This document shows positions 1-53,239 of a stretch of 64,000 nt of DNA, piece after piece. Every line of letters begins with the position of its first letter. Position 1 is the first letter of the stretch. Both the position numbers and the translations under genes were made by a program. The notes beneath the pieces are model-generated. The model saw only the letters and a program-made list of their open reading frames with translations, did not search any database and was not told where the DNA came from. Origin of the DNA: Archilochus colubris (lineage: Eukaryota > Chordata > Aves > Apodiformes > Trochilidae); assembly GCA_023079485.1 (NCBI GenBank), contig CM041092.1, positions 230,127 through 294,126 on the forward strand. The letters are read 5' to 3'.

Positions 1-217
1 TGACTCTTTCTACACAAATTTGCACTTCCAGTTACTGCAACTGCCCTGGGATGGTAGGAACAGTTCAAAGTGGTTGTACCCCATTAACTACTGGCTGACA
101 CAGACTGCTCACTCAGACTCACAGGGGACCAGCCAGTCAGTGTTTTGTATAGAAGGAATTCCCTATGGTGTTAGGAGCTAAGTTTTACAACCTTATGAAT
201 AATATACAAAACAACAT
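1..217 (-). other. TANC1: TANC1 3' UTR, partial
   Basis: This is the sequence downstream of the TANC1 stop to the window edge. I see no AATAAA on the minus strand here, so the transcript should continue beyond the window. Confidence 0.8.
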
Positions 218-40232
<40,015 letters not shown>

Positions 40233-43200
40233 TTTAAATGTTGCTCCTAAAGGATAACAGAAAGAAACAAAAATAAATGTACTGTTAATAAGATCCATTC
40301 ACACAAACCCAAACAAAACAAAGATAGGATCAATACAAATAAAACAGTGAGGTAACTGAAAGACCTTTTTGGTAGTTACATTTATTTTTTTACAATGCAG
40401 CTTGGTTAAACAAAGTCCTGATGCACAAGGGATATTTTAACAGTTGAACTAAGCAGTTAAGAGTTCACTATCTTCTAACACAGAAAAATAATACAGCATT
40501 CTCCACATTCCACATATAATTAAGGTTATAAGGCTAAACCCGTGGAAGTTACTGTAAGACACTGTTGAAAGTAAAACAGAATAAAGGTCCACCTGCTGAC
40601 TGGAGCTCCTCAGGGTATCTGGGGGAGCAGGACAGAAACCTGCTGCCTGCTGGAGTCCCCACTGCAGGAGTGCAGAACAGAGGGGTGACAGCAGGACACG
40701 GTGTCACCACACAACTGCTTGTCACCCACACACAAAGCTGAACAAATTCCCTAAATCACTGCATATTATGTGACGTGCCTCCATGCCCACTTATCCCTGC
40801 CTCTGAACACAGGCATTTCTACCTTTTGCACCTCAAATTCAGAATTCCAATGACAAGGAAAATATATCTGGGATGTAAATCTGAAAGACTGTTAAGTGTA
40901 GACCTGAAGAAGTCTACAAAAACACCCCACACAGACCACCAGCTGAAAAGTTAAAGACACTGAAAAGAGGCAAATCATGTTTATCTGTGGGACACAAAAC
41001 ATAAACGAATTTCTGAAAATAAATTACTATAGTAGCATGTGGAATGTAGACTGGGAAAAGTGAGGCACTCTATGTGCTTATACTATCAGTGATCCAGCAT
41101 CAACCAGATTTTATAGGCAAAGACTGTGTGCCAGCTTTCCACAGATCTGTCCAAGCAATGCAGAAAAAGCTGGATTGAAAGAACACAATTAGAACAATGC
41201 TCAAATTTTTGAAAATAAGAAAATATCTCCTAAAATTCAACCACAAGATAATGAGAAGGGAAACTAAAAGCAACATGAGGGAACACTCCCCCTTCTTTGC
41301 TTGTCTGGATGAGCTTTTAAAAGCCCTTCTGACACCTGGTTTCTGTGGTGCCAGACTTCAGCCAAGAGGAAAACAAAGGCTACAAAAAGGTCTATCAGAA
41401 GGACATAACTAGTTACCCAATACCTAGTTATGAAACTGTAGGTAAGTATTTTTTTGTTCTTAAAAAAGGGTTCAAACTCTGCAGGTTCGTACTAGTTTTC
41501 CTTTCTTTAAAAACTGGTATCTCTTAACAGAGATTTAGTGCATGAGAAAGAAAACTAAATAGATTAAATTGAGATTAAATAATTATTAAAAAAATTAAAT
41601 ATTAAATTAATAGAGATTAAATAGAGGCTGGATTTTTTGAGGAAAAGTCACATGAACACCTTATAGTTTTGGAAATGAAATCTATTTTCAAACAATAAAA
41701 ATAAATCAAGAATATCTTCGACAGTTTGAAGGACTGGCTGGGCTTTTTTTTTTTTTTCTTTAATAATTATTAGAAGGTCTTCTAAAAACTTTAACTATCA
41801 TCTCTTTTTAAAATGGATACCAGAAGTGGACTTGTAACGTAAGAAGGAAAATACCTCAACCGTCTTGCTGTTCAATCAAAGATCATGGTGACGGATTACA
41901 GAACTGAATCCCCCACACCAGTCGATGATGAATCTGTTTTAAAATGGGTGCTGCCCTCCCACCAGTTGAACTGTTTGTCTTTAGACCTTTCATACAATTG
42001 CCTCATGTTCAGAGAATGAAGGGAAGAGGTGGAAAGTCCCTTGATTTAAGAATTTCTATAATCAGCCTTTTTATAAATGAGGGACTCCACGACACCGTTA
42101 GGTTTGTAAAATACCAAATGCTAAGTAAGGTAAAGAGCTGGGAGTGCAGAAATACACAGTTTACTCGATTCATAGTCTTTTACCAGTTGAGTACTCTACT
42201 ACCTAAGCAATCCCCACTGAAAAAAAAAGAAAAAAAAAAATCTGACATTTTCACTCTGCCTGTGAGTCTCCCTTAAAATCTGCTTGCATGAAGGTATTAT
42301 CCACTCTTAGCTGACAGATACTAACCTCATAGCTTTTGTTCACATTCATAACTTTTGTTTCACCATCCTTAAAGGCCTGCAGTATGCACACTGTATATAC
42401 CTCACCTATAGCACTGGGCTCTTTGCAGAGTTCTATCCACAAGAGCTCATCTCTTTTGGAGAGGTGAAATAAACCCTACATGGTACGTAAGCACCCAAGC
42501 TAATACTCCTCAACTCCTCATCTACCTGCTTCCCAAAGCTATGCTCTTCAGTCTCTTCTTATTTAAAACCTGAAAAACAGCATATATTTGCAAAGAAATA
42601 AGAGGGTGGAACAGCTCGGTCACCTGCACAAAGTGCACAAGGGCTTATCATCCTTCTGTGTAGCATTTATTAAACCTGTACTTCAAAAGAGCTGTATTTT
42701 AAAAAGTGCATTTTGGAAATATCCCAAGATTCAGTCCTAAGGTTTGCAGAAAACTTCATTTTGCCACAACTGCTTTAACTGCCTTTAAACACATGAAGAA
42801 TTTCACTGTTTACGTGCGGAAAAGTTTCAACATTTCCCTCTTCTGGCAAAATAAAATTCCTTTAGCTTAACTGTATTTTTCAAACATGAGAAAAACAACA
42901 ACAATAAAAATACTTAGAGCGGCAAGGTGTTAACTGATGTAACAGGAATCAAAACAAGATAGCCAAAAAGAACCCAAAACCAACCAACCAGACAAAAAAA
43001 ATCCTTTAAAATTACTACATTTTCAGTAATCAGTATCTAACATTTCATTATAAAGAGGGCATATTCCCAGATCTAAGAGACTCCTAATTCAAGAATGAAC
43101 AAAACCCTCTGAAAACCAGACTTTACCCTTTATGGATATTCTTTATGCAGGAAGTTCAATACAAATACAAAACGGAAACTATACTGCACTTCTTTCTCAC

Positions 43201-44108
43201 TGAATATCCTAATTATTACGAATCTTACTTATGAAACACTCCACATCTCCCCATGCTTATCTGACACCCCTGAATTCTATACATCAATTTAAGAGAAGAC
43301 TGCAAAAGAACACCAAGATTTCCAAGTTTTATGCTCACTTCTCAACAGTGGAATTATGGCCTGAAGCACGATTAAAATACAATGAAAGAGGTGAAAGATG
43401 AAGAAGCGTGAGAAAAACCTCATTACCATGTTAGCTATTAGAATGTGCTTTTACAGTAGCTTTTTTTCCCACCAGTCTGGTTCTAGATTTGACTTCCCAC
43501 TCACCATAGGAGCCCCTCTTCTATCCTGCAATCTACCCAGTGCTCTGCTATACTACTCTTTTAGCCTACTGCTGATTATTTTGGCCTAGTGTCTGTAAGG
43601 GCTGCCAACAGAGGGGAAAATATGGTCTCTTCACTTGACTGCTGTCCAAAATTCTTGGTCAGGTATCAGATACTACAGAAACACACGTTTATGAGATTTA
43701 AAGATTACTGTTCCCCAGCTACTTGGGACAACTCTGAAACACTGAAGGAAGTGATCTTGCACTGAAGCAGACGAAGGGCATTCACAAGTCAGAAATACTA
43801 ACTTCAGAAGTCCTGAGCACCTGTGTGAACCAATCTGACCGATTCAGGAACCATGCAGTAAGAATCATCACTTGAATCATTTGCCTGTCTGCACTGGAGA
43901 AAAAGAGCAGCAGCTGTCAACAGGGGAGCCATAAAATCTTAAGGATTCACAGCTGCTTAACATATGAAACGTATCTGACCACAGAAGAGACGCAGACAAA
44001 TTTATTTTTTCTTTTCTCTTCCCATTCTGCCAAGGCCCCCTAAAGAAAATGCCAAGACCACAGCCTTTTACTGTTTTCTACAGAATTTCTCCTTTATCCA
44101 ATTATGAC

Positions 44109-44172
44109 TTAGAAAGAAACAAAACCAAACAACAAAACAAAACCAACCCCCCAAAAAATCCCAACACAAAAA
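44109..44172. repeat. A/C-rich low-complexity tract
   Basis: A short stretch of CAAAA and CCAACC units interrupted by a C run. Intronic. Confidence 0.75.
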
Positions 44173-45770
44173 TCCTGCTTCTCAATCCTACTTAATTTGT
44201 CAAATTTATCCCTGCTATTCAGGTTTCTTTCTGAACCTCACCACTCACTTGAGCTCTTGCCATTTACAAGACACCACCAAATTCCTCAGAGGATCAAAAG
44301 ATCCACTGTATTCTCACTTAGCCCAACTCCACTCTTACCAGGGCTGGTTTTCTCCCTTCAATTTTATATTTAGGTATCACAGAGGTAAATTACTCTCTAT
44401 CATTCTACTGCCTTTTATTTCTAAATCTAATTAATTATCTTTTCTCTCCTCCCAACTCTGCAAGACAGGGATCAGCATACATAGATTATGCTACAAAACA
44501 GGTTATTGCTTCAGGGGCAAGAAGGTAGGTAGGTTGTGGTGAGAGCAGAATAATGAAGGGTGGGTCAGAGGAAGACTGCTTGCAATAATCCTCACCTCAG
44601 TACAATGCTTTGAAAAAAAGCTGGCCCTCCTCTAAGCAGAGGGTCACTATTTAGAGAGGCATTCTAGGATGAAATAGTCACAAGATATCAAAAAAAAGTT
44701 CTATAGACACACAATTATAAGCATCCCACTTCCAGGAACCACTGGATATCACAGACATAGTTTGCACCAAGGCAGGAGTGAGCAAAGCAAAATGAAATAT
44801 AAGTACAGATACATTTTTTTCTTGCCTTTGTCACAAAGGCCACTTTCATCCCATCCTTTCCATATTAAACACAGAAAAAGGCACGAAAACTCATGACTTT
44901 CCAGCTGGCAGCAGTGATACACTGCACACACCATGTCAGCAGAAAATCAAGAGCCTAAAACTAGATAAAAATTAGGTCAGAAACTGCCATTTCAGCTTTA
45001 GTAGCATACAGAAAATGGAGGACAAGAATCATGCTAACCAAAATCTTGACCCAATTCATAGTAATCAAGTCTTATTTAACCGAATCCTTGCATGCTTGGG
45101 TTATGACAGTACCATCTTCTCCTGAAAGCATGGAAGATGATGAGCACAGAAATGTGTCTCCACTTCCTCAGCTGTCCTAGATACAGTCTTCATTTCCAGA
45201 AGAATACAAAAAGCTGCTTGTAAAATGATACAACCATTCACTCCAAGCAGACAAATGCAAATGCACTGCAGAATGCATCCACCTTACATTATCCAGGCTG
45301 CAGATCTGGGCTTCACTCTGCTTTGTGCTGCAGCAAAGGGAAAAACACAGTTTCTCCTACAGCACCAGGAGAGCCATCTTCACCACACGAAAATTCTGAG
45401 CCAATTACAGTTCATTCCACACCTACTTGGCAACAACCAAGTAACCCTACCAGCTAACTCAGAAACACTAGCAGGAATATTGGATTCATTACACTTTAAA
45501 GCTTACATAGCTGGCTCCTCCAGTTATGCACCTTTCTTTCATACTCTATAGGAGAAAAATTTAGCAGACAGCTAAATGACACCATGACAGTTGAATTATT
45601 ATCAACTTTTGGTACAGGACATTATTCTAAGATGGCTTCCCCATCAGATAACATACACAACATTTGTCTGCTATGATAATCCAGGACACACCAGGCTTTA
45701 CCAAAACTCAGTTTTGTTTAAACCATACCATTTCTACTCATCTTCCCCTCAAAAGGATGGACAAGTTCTC

Positions 45771-45905
45771 ACAGATTCACAGAATTGTCATGGTTGGAAC
45801 AAACCTCCAAAATCACCGAGTTCAACCATCTCCCCAGAAAAAACCACCATGCCCACTAGAGCATGTACTGAAATGCCACATCTACAAGTTTTTTCAATAG
45901 CCTCA
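45771..45905 (-). mobile_element. CR1 LINE 3' end, minus strand
   Basis: Reverse-oriented CR1 tail: cacagaattgtcatggttgg, then a diverged copy of the block that precedes it (caaaatcaccgagttcaacc). The 5' portion fades into unrecognised sequence. Confidence 0.8.
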
Positions 45906-46000
45906 TTTACTAGAAGTAGAGTGGAGTGTGTGCAGAAACAACTCAAAATATCCGTGATGACAAAAAATTAACCACATTCATTAACACCTATTTGATTAGG

Positions 46001-46080
46001 GCAGAGTAACAGTATGGCTGAGGTTGGAAGGGATCCCTAGTCATCTGGCCCAGCATCCCTGCTCATGCAGGGCAAGCCAT
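46001..46080 (-). mobile_element. CR1 LINE 3' end fragment, minus strand
   Basis: Contains agtatggctgaggttggaag, tcatctggcccagcatccct and gctcatgcagggc, the reverse complement of a CR1 3' end. It lies about 95 bp after another CR1 fragment in the same orientation but looks like a different subfamily, so these are probably two insertions. Confidence 0.78.
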
Positions 46081-47801
46081 ACAAGAAAATCTTGGAAATC
46101 TGTATTAAAAATGTAATGCAGACAGTTATTACCTTCCATTAACAAACATATAAAATCAAGCAAATGAATAAAAAACAAAAACACTTCCAAAAGATGCAAC
46201 TCCTAAGTGACCCTAAAATGCAGAAACAAGCAGAAATACAAAGCTTAAACATACCAGAACTACTGTTGTTGTCTAGGACATGTTAGCATAATGACACATG
46301 GACAAAAAGAGCAACTGAAGTGAATAATACAAATCTGTGAACCCGTGGTTTTAACATGAACATCCTCAAGGCTACCTAGAAATGAAATATTTAAGTTACA
46401 TAAGAGAGAAGGTACGTGAATCCAAATGTGGCTCAGGCATCTGTACATACTGGCTCTTCTCACTCAGAGCATCTCAAAACACATTACAGCTCCTAACAGC
46501 CTGCAGGGAGGGTAGCAGTCTTATTTCCATTTTATTTAAAAGGAGCAAAAAACAGTTTACTCAAGGCTATAATGAGCAGCTCGGTACAGGATGGCCAAAG
46601 GGGTCAGCTGTACACTCCTCTGCACTGTGCCAGCACCCAGACAGTTGTGTGTGTTTACTGAGCTGCACTGCAACGTCAGACCAGCAACAGAGATGACACA
46701 GGAAATAGAGCAGGATCCCACAGCGGGTACAGAAGGAAGAAAACCACTCCTCTGAAACAAAACACACTGTTAGATTGGCTCAACTATCTCCTGAAGTCCG
46801 ACCCACAGGAATGTGGCAAAGCAGAAATATCACCCTCCCCACTTCCCATCACAAATTCTAGGACGATTCCTTCTTCTGTCTGCTGTGAAAAGTAATCTTC
46901 CATTTTTAATCGCTTGTTTATGCTGCTTTGTGGACAAGACTCAGACATTCTTCTATAGTGTAAACTACAAGGGAACAGTAACATTCTTCCAACTCCTTTT
47001 CTCATGAAGCACATTTCATTTTGATGTATGATGCACTAGTATCAAGAGACCTTGTTACAGTGTTAAAATAAGCTCTGCTTGCACATTTATTACAGGCAGT
47101 ATTTACCATAACGGGATTACAAGCAAGCCCTCCCATTCTGCCACAACCCAGCCAAGTGTTCACTCTCTTAACACAAGTACTGAAATCAGGGAGACTATTC
47201 ACATTAACTAGACACCAGCCTTAGGTTTTATTTGTTATCAGCCACTAGAGAGCTCAGAGTCCACTTAAGCCTCTAACTCAGATGCCAGAAAGCATTCCCT
47301 CCAAAGACAAGTATCTAAAAAGATGTAAACTGTCACAACCAGAATTGAACTAGTAGTGGAACACAAATCCGTATCCTTCAAAAAGAAGTAATTATTCATA
47401 AAATCCTAAGTCTGTGAAATTTAGAAGTTTTCCAAGACAGGACATATTGCCTCACATCAACCTGTGATGGGGAAGCTTTCAAGTCCCATGTAAATCAAAT
47501 GAGCTGAGTTCACCAGCACATGAAGAGACCAGATCCAACAACAAGAAGTCAGCTCAAAACCTTGCAAACAGAAGAAAAAATGCAAAAAAAACAAACCAAA
47601 AGGAAGTTTGATTTTTCTTCTGGGAAAAACTAAGAATTGAAGAAAGGAGGCGCAAGCAAGGCTCACAAAGGAGAAAAGCATTTGTGTTTCCTATTAGCAG
47701 ATGTTATAAAAATAGGAAGAAAAGAATCTTGTTTCTACCAGATTGAGGGACAGTGTTAGATTTCTCAGATGCCAGCTTGCCAAATTCTTGGAATGCTTTA
47801 C

Positions 47802-47934
47802 CAAGAATCCGAGCTCTCTCCAGAAGCCCATTTCCCCAGTGCAATCCAAGACACAGCTCTGGTGTGTCTGCATCCTCCACTGCAGAGGATGTAAGAGCCC
47901 TGGAACCATCTTCTGCACAGGCATCTGCCAGGGC
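47802..47934 (-). other. TANC1: candidate second 5' exon of TANC1
   Basis: The acceptor attatttttctag precedes 47934 and the donor CTTG|GTAAAG follows 47802, giving 133 bp. One frame is open throughout, with coding-like composition (ALADACAEDGSRALTSSAVE and onward). An in-frame TAG sits exactly at the acceptor. Spliced to the exon at 40246, that frame runs into the TANC1 ATG in phase. The exon could be an untranslated or alternative 5' exon, or an N-terminal extension. I do not recognise the peptide, and no database match was possible. Confidence 0.45.
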
Positions 47935-48835
47935 CTAGAAAAATAATGTTTAGAAGTGCTGTGTAACAAGACATTCAGTATATTCCTCTGATGCAACCTT
48001 TTACAAAGTTTTTAACTCCAGCAGAAAGAGACATCTCAATGCCACTTTCGCCCTCCTGGCCACATTGTCTTTTAAAGACACAGGGCAGCATTTTTGATCA
48101 GACAGATGAATTAGATGTATTTTCCCAAATTTTCAAAATATGTCTAGTACCTTTGAACAAGTGTAGAACTTCACAGAAAGTGCTACTATCACTCTCTGAC
48201 TGACTTACTGCACACAGAAAATAACATCTGGTAATGTGCAACAGTGGTACAAAAAACAGCTTAGAGAATAAACAAAACCGGTACCTGAGCCAGCTCTGCA
48301 TTCCTGGTTTTAAATACATCAATCAATTCAGAAACTATACATGAGTTTGGTACAGTGTGCAAAAAGGCACTATGTTCATATATTTCATTTTACCTTTGCC
48401 AAGATATAATTCATCTGAGGATAAAGCCAAATTTTATGTCTTTTAATTGTTTTTTTTAACTTTTGGAAGTAATTATTAAACACACACAAAGGTTCCGTAT
48501 CAGTAGATGGGAAGTGCTGAAAATATCACTTTGCCATGGCAAAAAAACATCTGTGCTTTGTGGCAGTAATTTTCCTCCCACTTTTCTTCAAAGTTTCAGT
48601 TTCTGGTAAACACTCTAGAAAAATCCAGGAACTTAGTCCCTGCTAGCACAAAAACAGAAAAAAAAAAATCCCTTTGTGACCTCCACAGGAATTTAGACCA
48701 GTGTAAAACAGACCTTGAAGCATATGAGTTAAGTAATCAACTCAACTCAAAGGCATTTCTAGTGTAAAACACAAAAATAGTCTCCCTCCAAAATTCACAT
48801 TAAGAGTAATTTGTGTTGTTTCATTCTTGTTCAAC

Positions 48836-48962
48836 AACAAAACACCCAAACAAAATAAAAAAAACCAAAACACCCCCCCAAAACAAAACAAAAAAACCCC
48901 AAGAAAAACAAAACCAGGAACCAACCAATCAACAAAAAAAAAAGGCAAAAAGCCAAGCCCGA
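48836..48962. repeat. A/C-rich low-complexity tract
   Basis: About 125 bases built almost only of A and C in irregular CAAAA, CCAAA and C-run units. Open reading through it (Phe/Leu/Gly-rich on the minus strand) is an artefact of the composition. Confidence 0.85.
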
Positions 48963-49568
48963 ATCAAAACCAACCCACATATTAAATTCTCTAGCAATTC
49001 CTATCTCTTCCAAGTTTTAAATAAGCAAGGTCATATTTTGCTTCTATTCATTCTTACTTGCATATTGTTCAAATCCTAACATGTTAGAAGTATGGTCAGA
49101 AATACAGATTCTAAGGAAAGGTCATCTATTAATACAGAAATTGAATAATTTCATTCTAAATGACTCAAAGAAAAGCACAATCTTTAGACTACTCAAATTC
49201 TAGTATTTTTCAAGATAAAGCAAAGCTGGAACAGTTTGATCTGGCCTTTTCAGCAATTAAACACCTTAGCTATTTTAAGTGCAATAGCTTTCAATTTGAT
49301 TTTAAAGTACCAGCCCTCAACAAGCCATGTCTTCAGTAATTAATACTTAGCAATAACAGAACCTAACATAACATTCAAGATGCAATACTATTCTAAACTT
49401 AACAGAGCTCCCCAGTCTAACTCCAGCCATATAGCAGCAGAGTTCACATTAACACACAAAAACACACATCAAAAACTTTCTTTCAGGGCGTTTCCTGTGT
49501 TGCTAACAAGTTCCAGCTTCTCTCCTGCTGGATCTAAATTTAACCAAGAGGAAGACTAGAATCTTTTC

Positions 49569-49661
49569 AAAAATAAACAAATAAATAAAAAAAAGCAACA
49601 AAAAAGCACAACACAACAAACCAATCACAACACAAAAAAACAACAAAACAAAAAACACAAT
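49569..49661. repeat. A/C-rich low-complexity tract
   Basis: Irregular CAAA / ACAACA / AAATAAA runs. It has the same character as the tracts at 48836 and 51502, but no fixed repeat unit. Confidence 0.85.
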
Positions 49662-50566
49662 CCCATACCATAGATTCAACTTCAATGCAATGCAGCAAGA
49701 ATTTTACAGACATCTTTGTTTCTATAGCTGTTAACTATCAAACACATGAAACATGCAGCAAGCAAGCAGCAGCCCTTTCATCCTACACGCTGTACATCAT
49801 GTGCTACTAGGTACAGATAACACCAACACCAGTTGCTCATTCAATAGATGTATGCAGCAGTGAGTGACCTCTACAGAGGAAGTCAGGAGTTCAACCAGAA
49901 GCCAAGGCTCCCTGATAAGGCCAAGTGTGGTTTGCTATCTGAATTAAAACAGCAGCAGTGGGTTTGATTAAGCTGCAAAGACTCATGACAAAGCCTTCAG
50001 ACTTTGTTACAAACATGCCAACTACTGAATACTTCCAATACAGATTTGTCTGAGCTAGACAGGGGGAATACGCAGGTAGAAGGGAAGGGGAGAGAACTTG
50101 AAGTGATTCAAAACACGCATCTGTATCATTGTACCCTCTGTGGCTACAATATTTAAGATCACCAGAACTCCAACTTGCATGTAGCTTTCCATTTTCATAC
50201 ATGTGCAGATATAGCTGAATTTACCAAGACACATGAGGAAGAATTAGATTAATTCAAGACCAGCCCTATTCCCAAAATTATTCTGTTCACCTGGATTGCA
50301 GAAGTGCCTTCAAAGTACTGCACAAAATAGTGATTCACCATACAAACACTAAAAAAACATCACCCCTACACCTGTTGACACAGTATTTACAGAAAAAGGT
50401 CAAACATGCAATAATTTATTGAGCCTTTCCACCAACATCAACATCAAGATCCTAAAAGCAGGTCCTGACTTGCCTTCAAAGACATTTAAATTTCTGCTAA
50501 CGGCTATGCAAAGAACTCATTTACTGGCATCACTGAACTGATGCCTAAGGATCCTGCGAGATTCTC

Positions 50567-50603
50567 AAACATCATATAGCCCATAAAACATCATATAGCC
50601 CAT
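50567..50603. repeat. 19-bp tandem duplication
   Basis: The 18 bases aaacatcatatagcccat occur at 50567-50584 and 50586-50603, identical. It looks like a simple replication-slippage duplication. Confidence 0.9.
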
Positions 50604-51249
50604 GAGATGTAGCAAACTGTTCTCTGTGAACACTTCAGAACTGACATCCCATACAACAAGACACTGATGAGAACACTCTTCAAATCTGGCTAGCTGGCTG
50701 ATCTGCATGGCATTTCAACCAACAAGCCAGAGGAACTTCAGTTTTCAAATTGGCACCCTCATTAGAAATTATTATTCCAGATCAAGAAAAGAAGTGAAAC
50801 ACTGAACTGGAGAGGGTATTATGTCAATGACAGTAAAACACATGTACCAATGACTGCCTAGCTATAATACAATCACTGTTACTTACCCTTCTGCTTCTAG
50901 ACTCTTAGGAACAGACTTAGGCACAGGATCAACAGGACATCTGAGCTATGATAAGGAGACCAAAGGCTGCTGTTCTGCTGAAGCACAAAAGCTACGATCC
51001 AGTGCAGACTCTCCCTACTTAAAACCTTCTCCATCCTAAGCAAGCAGGAAACCACGCTGCCCTGGACAAGGGCATATAGATGGTGAGGCTAAATACAGAA
51101 TAGGCAGCAGCTCTCCAACTCTATTTGATAAATTATCTAGCAATTTAAACATGCTGAAATTATCTTGCATAACTTCCTAAATACAATGAATACTGAAGGA
51201 TGTAATCATTAATACCATGCAATGATTTTCAAAAGAAGGTGCAGGTGAA

Positions 51250-51355
51250 GGAGGCCTTGTGCAACCTGCTCTAGTGTCCTTGCTCATGCAGGGGGGTTGG
51301 ATCCTGATGATCTTTAAGGTCCCTTCCAACCCAAACCATTCTATGATGGTATGAT
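51250..51355 (+). mobile_element. CR1 LINE 3' end
   Basis: Typical CR1 3' UTR: GATGATCTTTAAGGTCCCTT, then CCAACCCAAACCATTCTATGAT followed by the short repeated tail. It is preceded by the usual GGCCTTGTGCAACCTG and CTCATGCAGGG segments. Truncated at the 5' end, as most CR1 copies are. Sits in TANC1 intron sequence upstream of the first coding exon. Confidence 0.88.
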
Positions 51356-51501
51356 AAGATGGTAAGAGACAACATAGGAAGGAGACATTAATATTAGTCC
51401 ACCCAACAGACATTCTGCATTAACAAGCAACTGACCTCTTTACTTCCCTTCAGGTTGAGATTAAAAGTTTAAGACTGCAACCAAAACAATCTTTTTCTTA
51501 T

Positions 51502-51577
51502 TAAAAAAACAAACAAACAAAAAAACAAACCAAAAATCCAAAACAAAACAAAACAAAAAACAAATTTAAAAAAAAAT
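51502..51577. repeat. (CAAA)/(CAAAA) low-complexity tract
   Basis: A run of CAAA and CAAAA units about 75 bases long, 150 bp after the CR1 3' end at 51250-51355. Confidence 0.88.
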
Positions 51578-53239
51578 ATCCTTTTCAAACTAAAGTTATA
51601 TACAAAACCAAATCCAGTGAGAATCATGGACTGTTTCAGAGCTTTGGGTTTGGTGGGTTTTTTTCAGTTTGGTGTTGTATTACACCATCTTACACTCAGA
51701 AGTCAGGTTTCTATCATTTGTGGCTCCAATACATAAACAATTTTTTAAAAATCAGGCCTTATACATTTTTTAGGCCCTAGGCTTTTTTTTTTTTCAGACA
51801 CAGCTTTGTGATTAATAAACTCTCCAAACCTCATGTCAAGTCTTGGAAGCTTAAAGGAACCAAAAGACATGAACGAACCTAGTTTTCTCAAACCTAACCT
51901 ACACAAAAAACCAAAACTAACCATTCTCTGTTTTTCTGGAAAATATTAAGATCCAACTCCTGACAGAGCTAGAAAACCAATTTTTAGTCAAAACTGCATA
52001 TCTATAGAAAACTCTTAATTGAAAAACAATTAATATAAAATTTAACTTACAGATGTTTGAGTGTCAAATAACCAAGAGATCACACTGACATTATTACACC
52101 ACAAAGTTTGAAAGCTTGCTGATTAATCTTTCATCTTCAAAAAAAAGGTTTAATCTTGATGACAATAAGAAGTTCAGCTAAGGAAAAACAGAACACATCT
52201 GCTAAAACTGCTTAGCTGTCCTCAAAAGTACATGCTCAGATCACAAAGTTGCTATGGCATCAACTTCAGGATTGTGGTTAGACACACAAAATGTCTTTTT
52301 CCTACAGACTGTTATGGGAAGCTGAGCAACTTTGGCCAGGAGCCACGTATGTTTGGCTCTAAAGTAGACATAATTCATCACCATTTGGACATTCCAATAG
52401 TTAGCTAAACTGAGAAAGCAAGACAACCAGCACTTTAAAGCTCTAAATGCACTCCCCTAGCAAAACCAAAAAGAAATTGTATTTGTGCTTACCTTCTTCA
52501 CTAGCATTTACTTGATACAGAATACTATTTTTCCGGCACTTAACTGTTAGTTCAGAAAAATGGGAAAGGTTCAGCTTTGGAAGCTACATATCAAAGTGCA
52601 GTGGGAGGAAATTCTGTAGGATGCAAAGTACCACATTTATTTCCTTGTTCCCTAAACCAGCAATCACAAAAGCCCAGAGCAAACCTCCTACATCCCCAAC
52701 TGTTTGCCTTCCAAATGGTGAAGCTGCTTCAGAGTCAGGGATTTCTGACTGATGAAGCAGAGTGCCACTTTCACATTACTACAAAGGGGGAAAAGTAGGT
52801 GGGTCCAAAGCAGACAGCAGGGTGGAGGGGACCCACTCAACATCTCACTGCAGCAGATTATAGTCCCCTTTTTTCCCCCCCCAGGCTCGCTGTCACAGAA
52901 AGATGTCTCCAGTTACACTTTGGTTTTAAAAACAATTATTTAAGACCCAGTTTACTCTCTATTAATTACACATTATGAGGCTAAGGAAAACAAATAATTG
53001 AAATAACATAAATGAGAAATCAGAAAGTTTTAGAAAGTATATTAAAATACTGTTACTATATCCCATTAGTAACTCACATATTAAAAGGCAAATCAAATTA
53101 TCTTTTTATTCCCGAGATAACACCACACAACGGGCAGGACCTTCTGTTTCAGAAGTCAAAACAACGTAGTTCCCACTGGACACAGTCAGGCCCCCACACC
53201 CTCCGTGCCATCCTACAAGGGCAGTGTCTAAAAGGTCAA

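Noticed and set aside
42175..42220. A stretch that reads loosely like part of a tRNA.
   Set aside because: No complete cloverleaf could be drawn and the conserved A and B box spacing is absent.
45225..45971. Two plus-strand frames of over 100 codons.
   Set aside because: One overlaps a CR1 fragment. Neither has recognisable content, and both lie in TANC1 intronic sequence.
48742..49013. Minus-strand frames rich in Phe, Leu and Gly that resemble membrane segments.
   Set aside because: They come from translation of the A/C-rich low-complexity tract.
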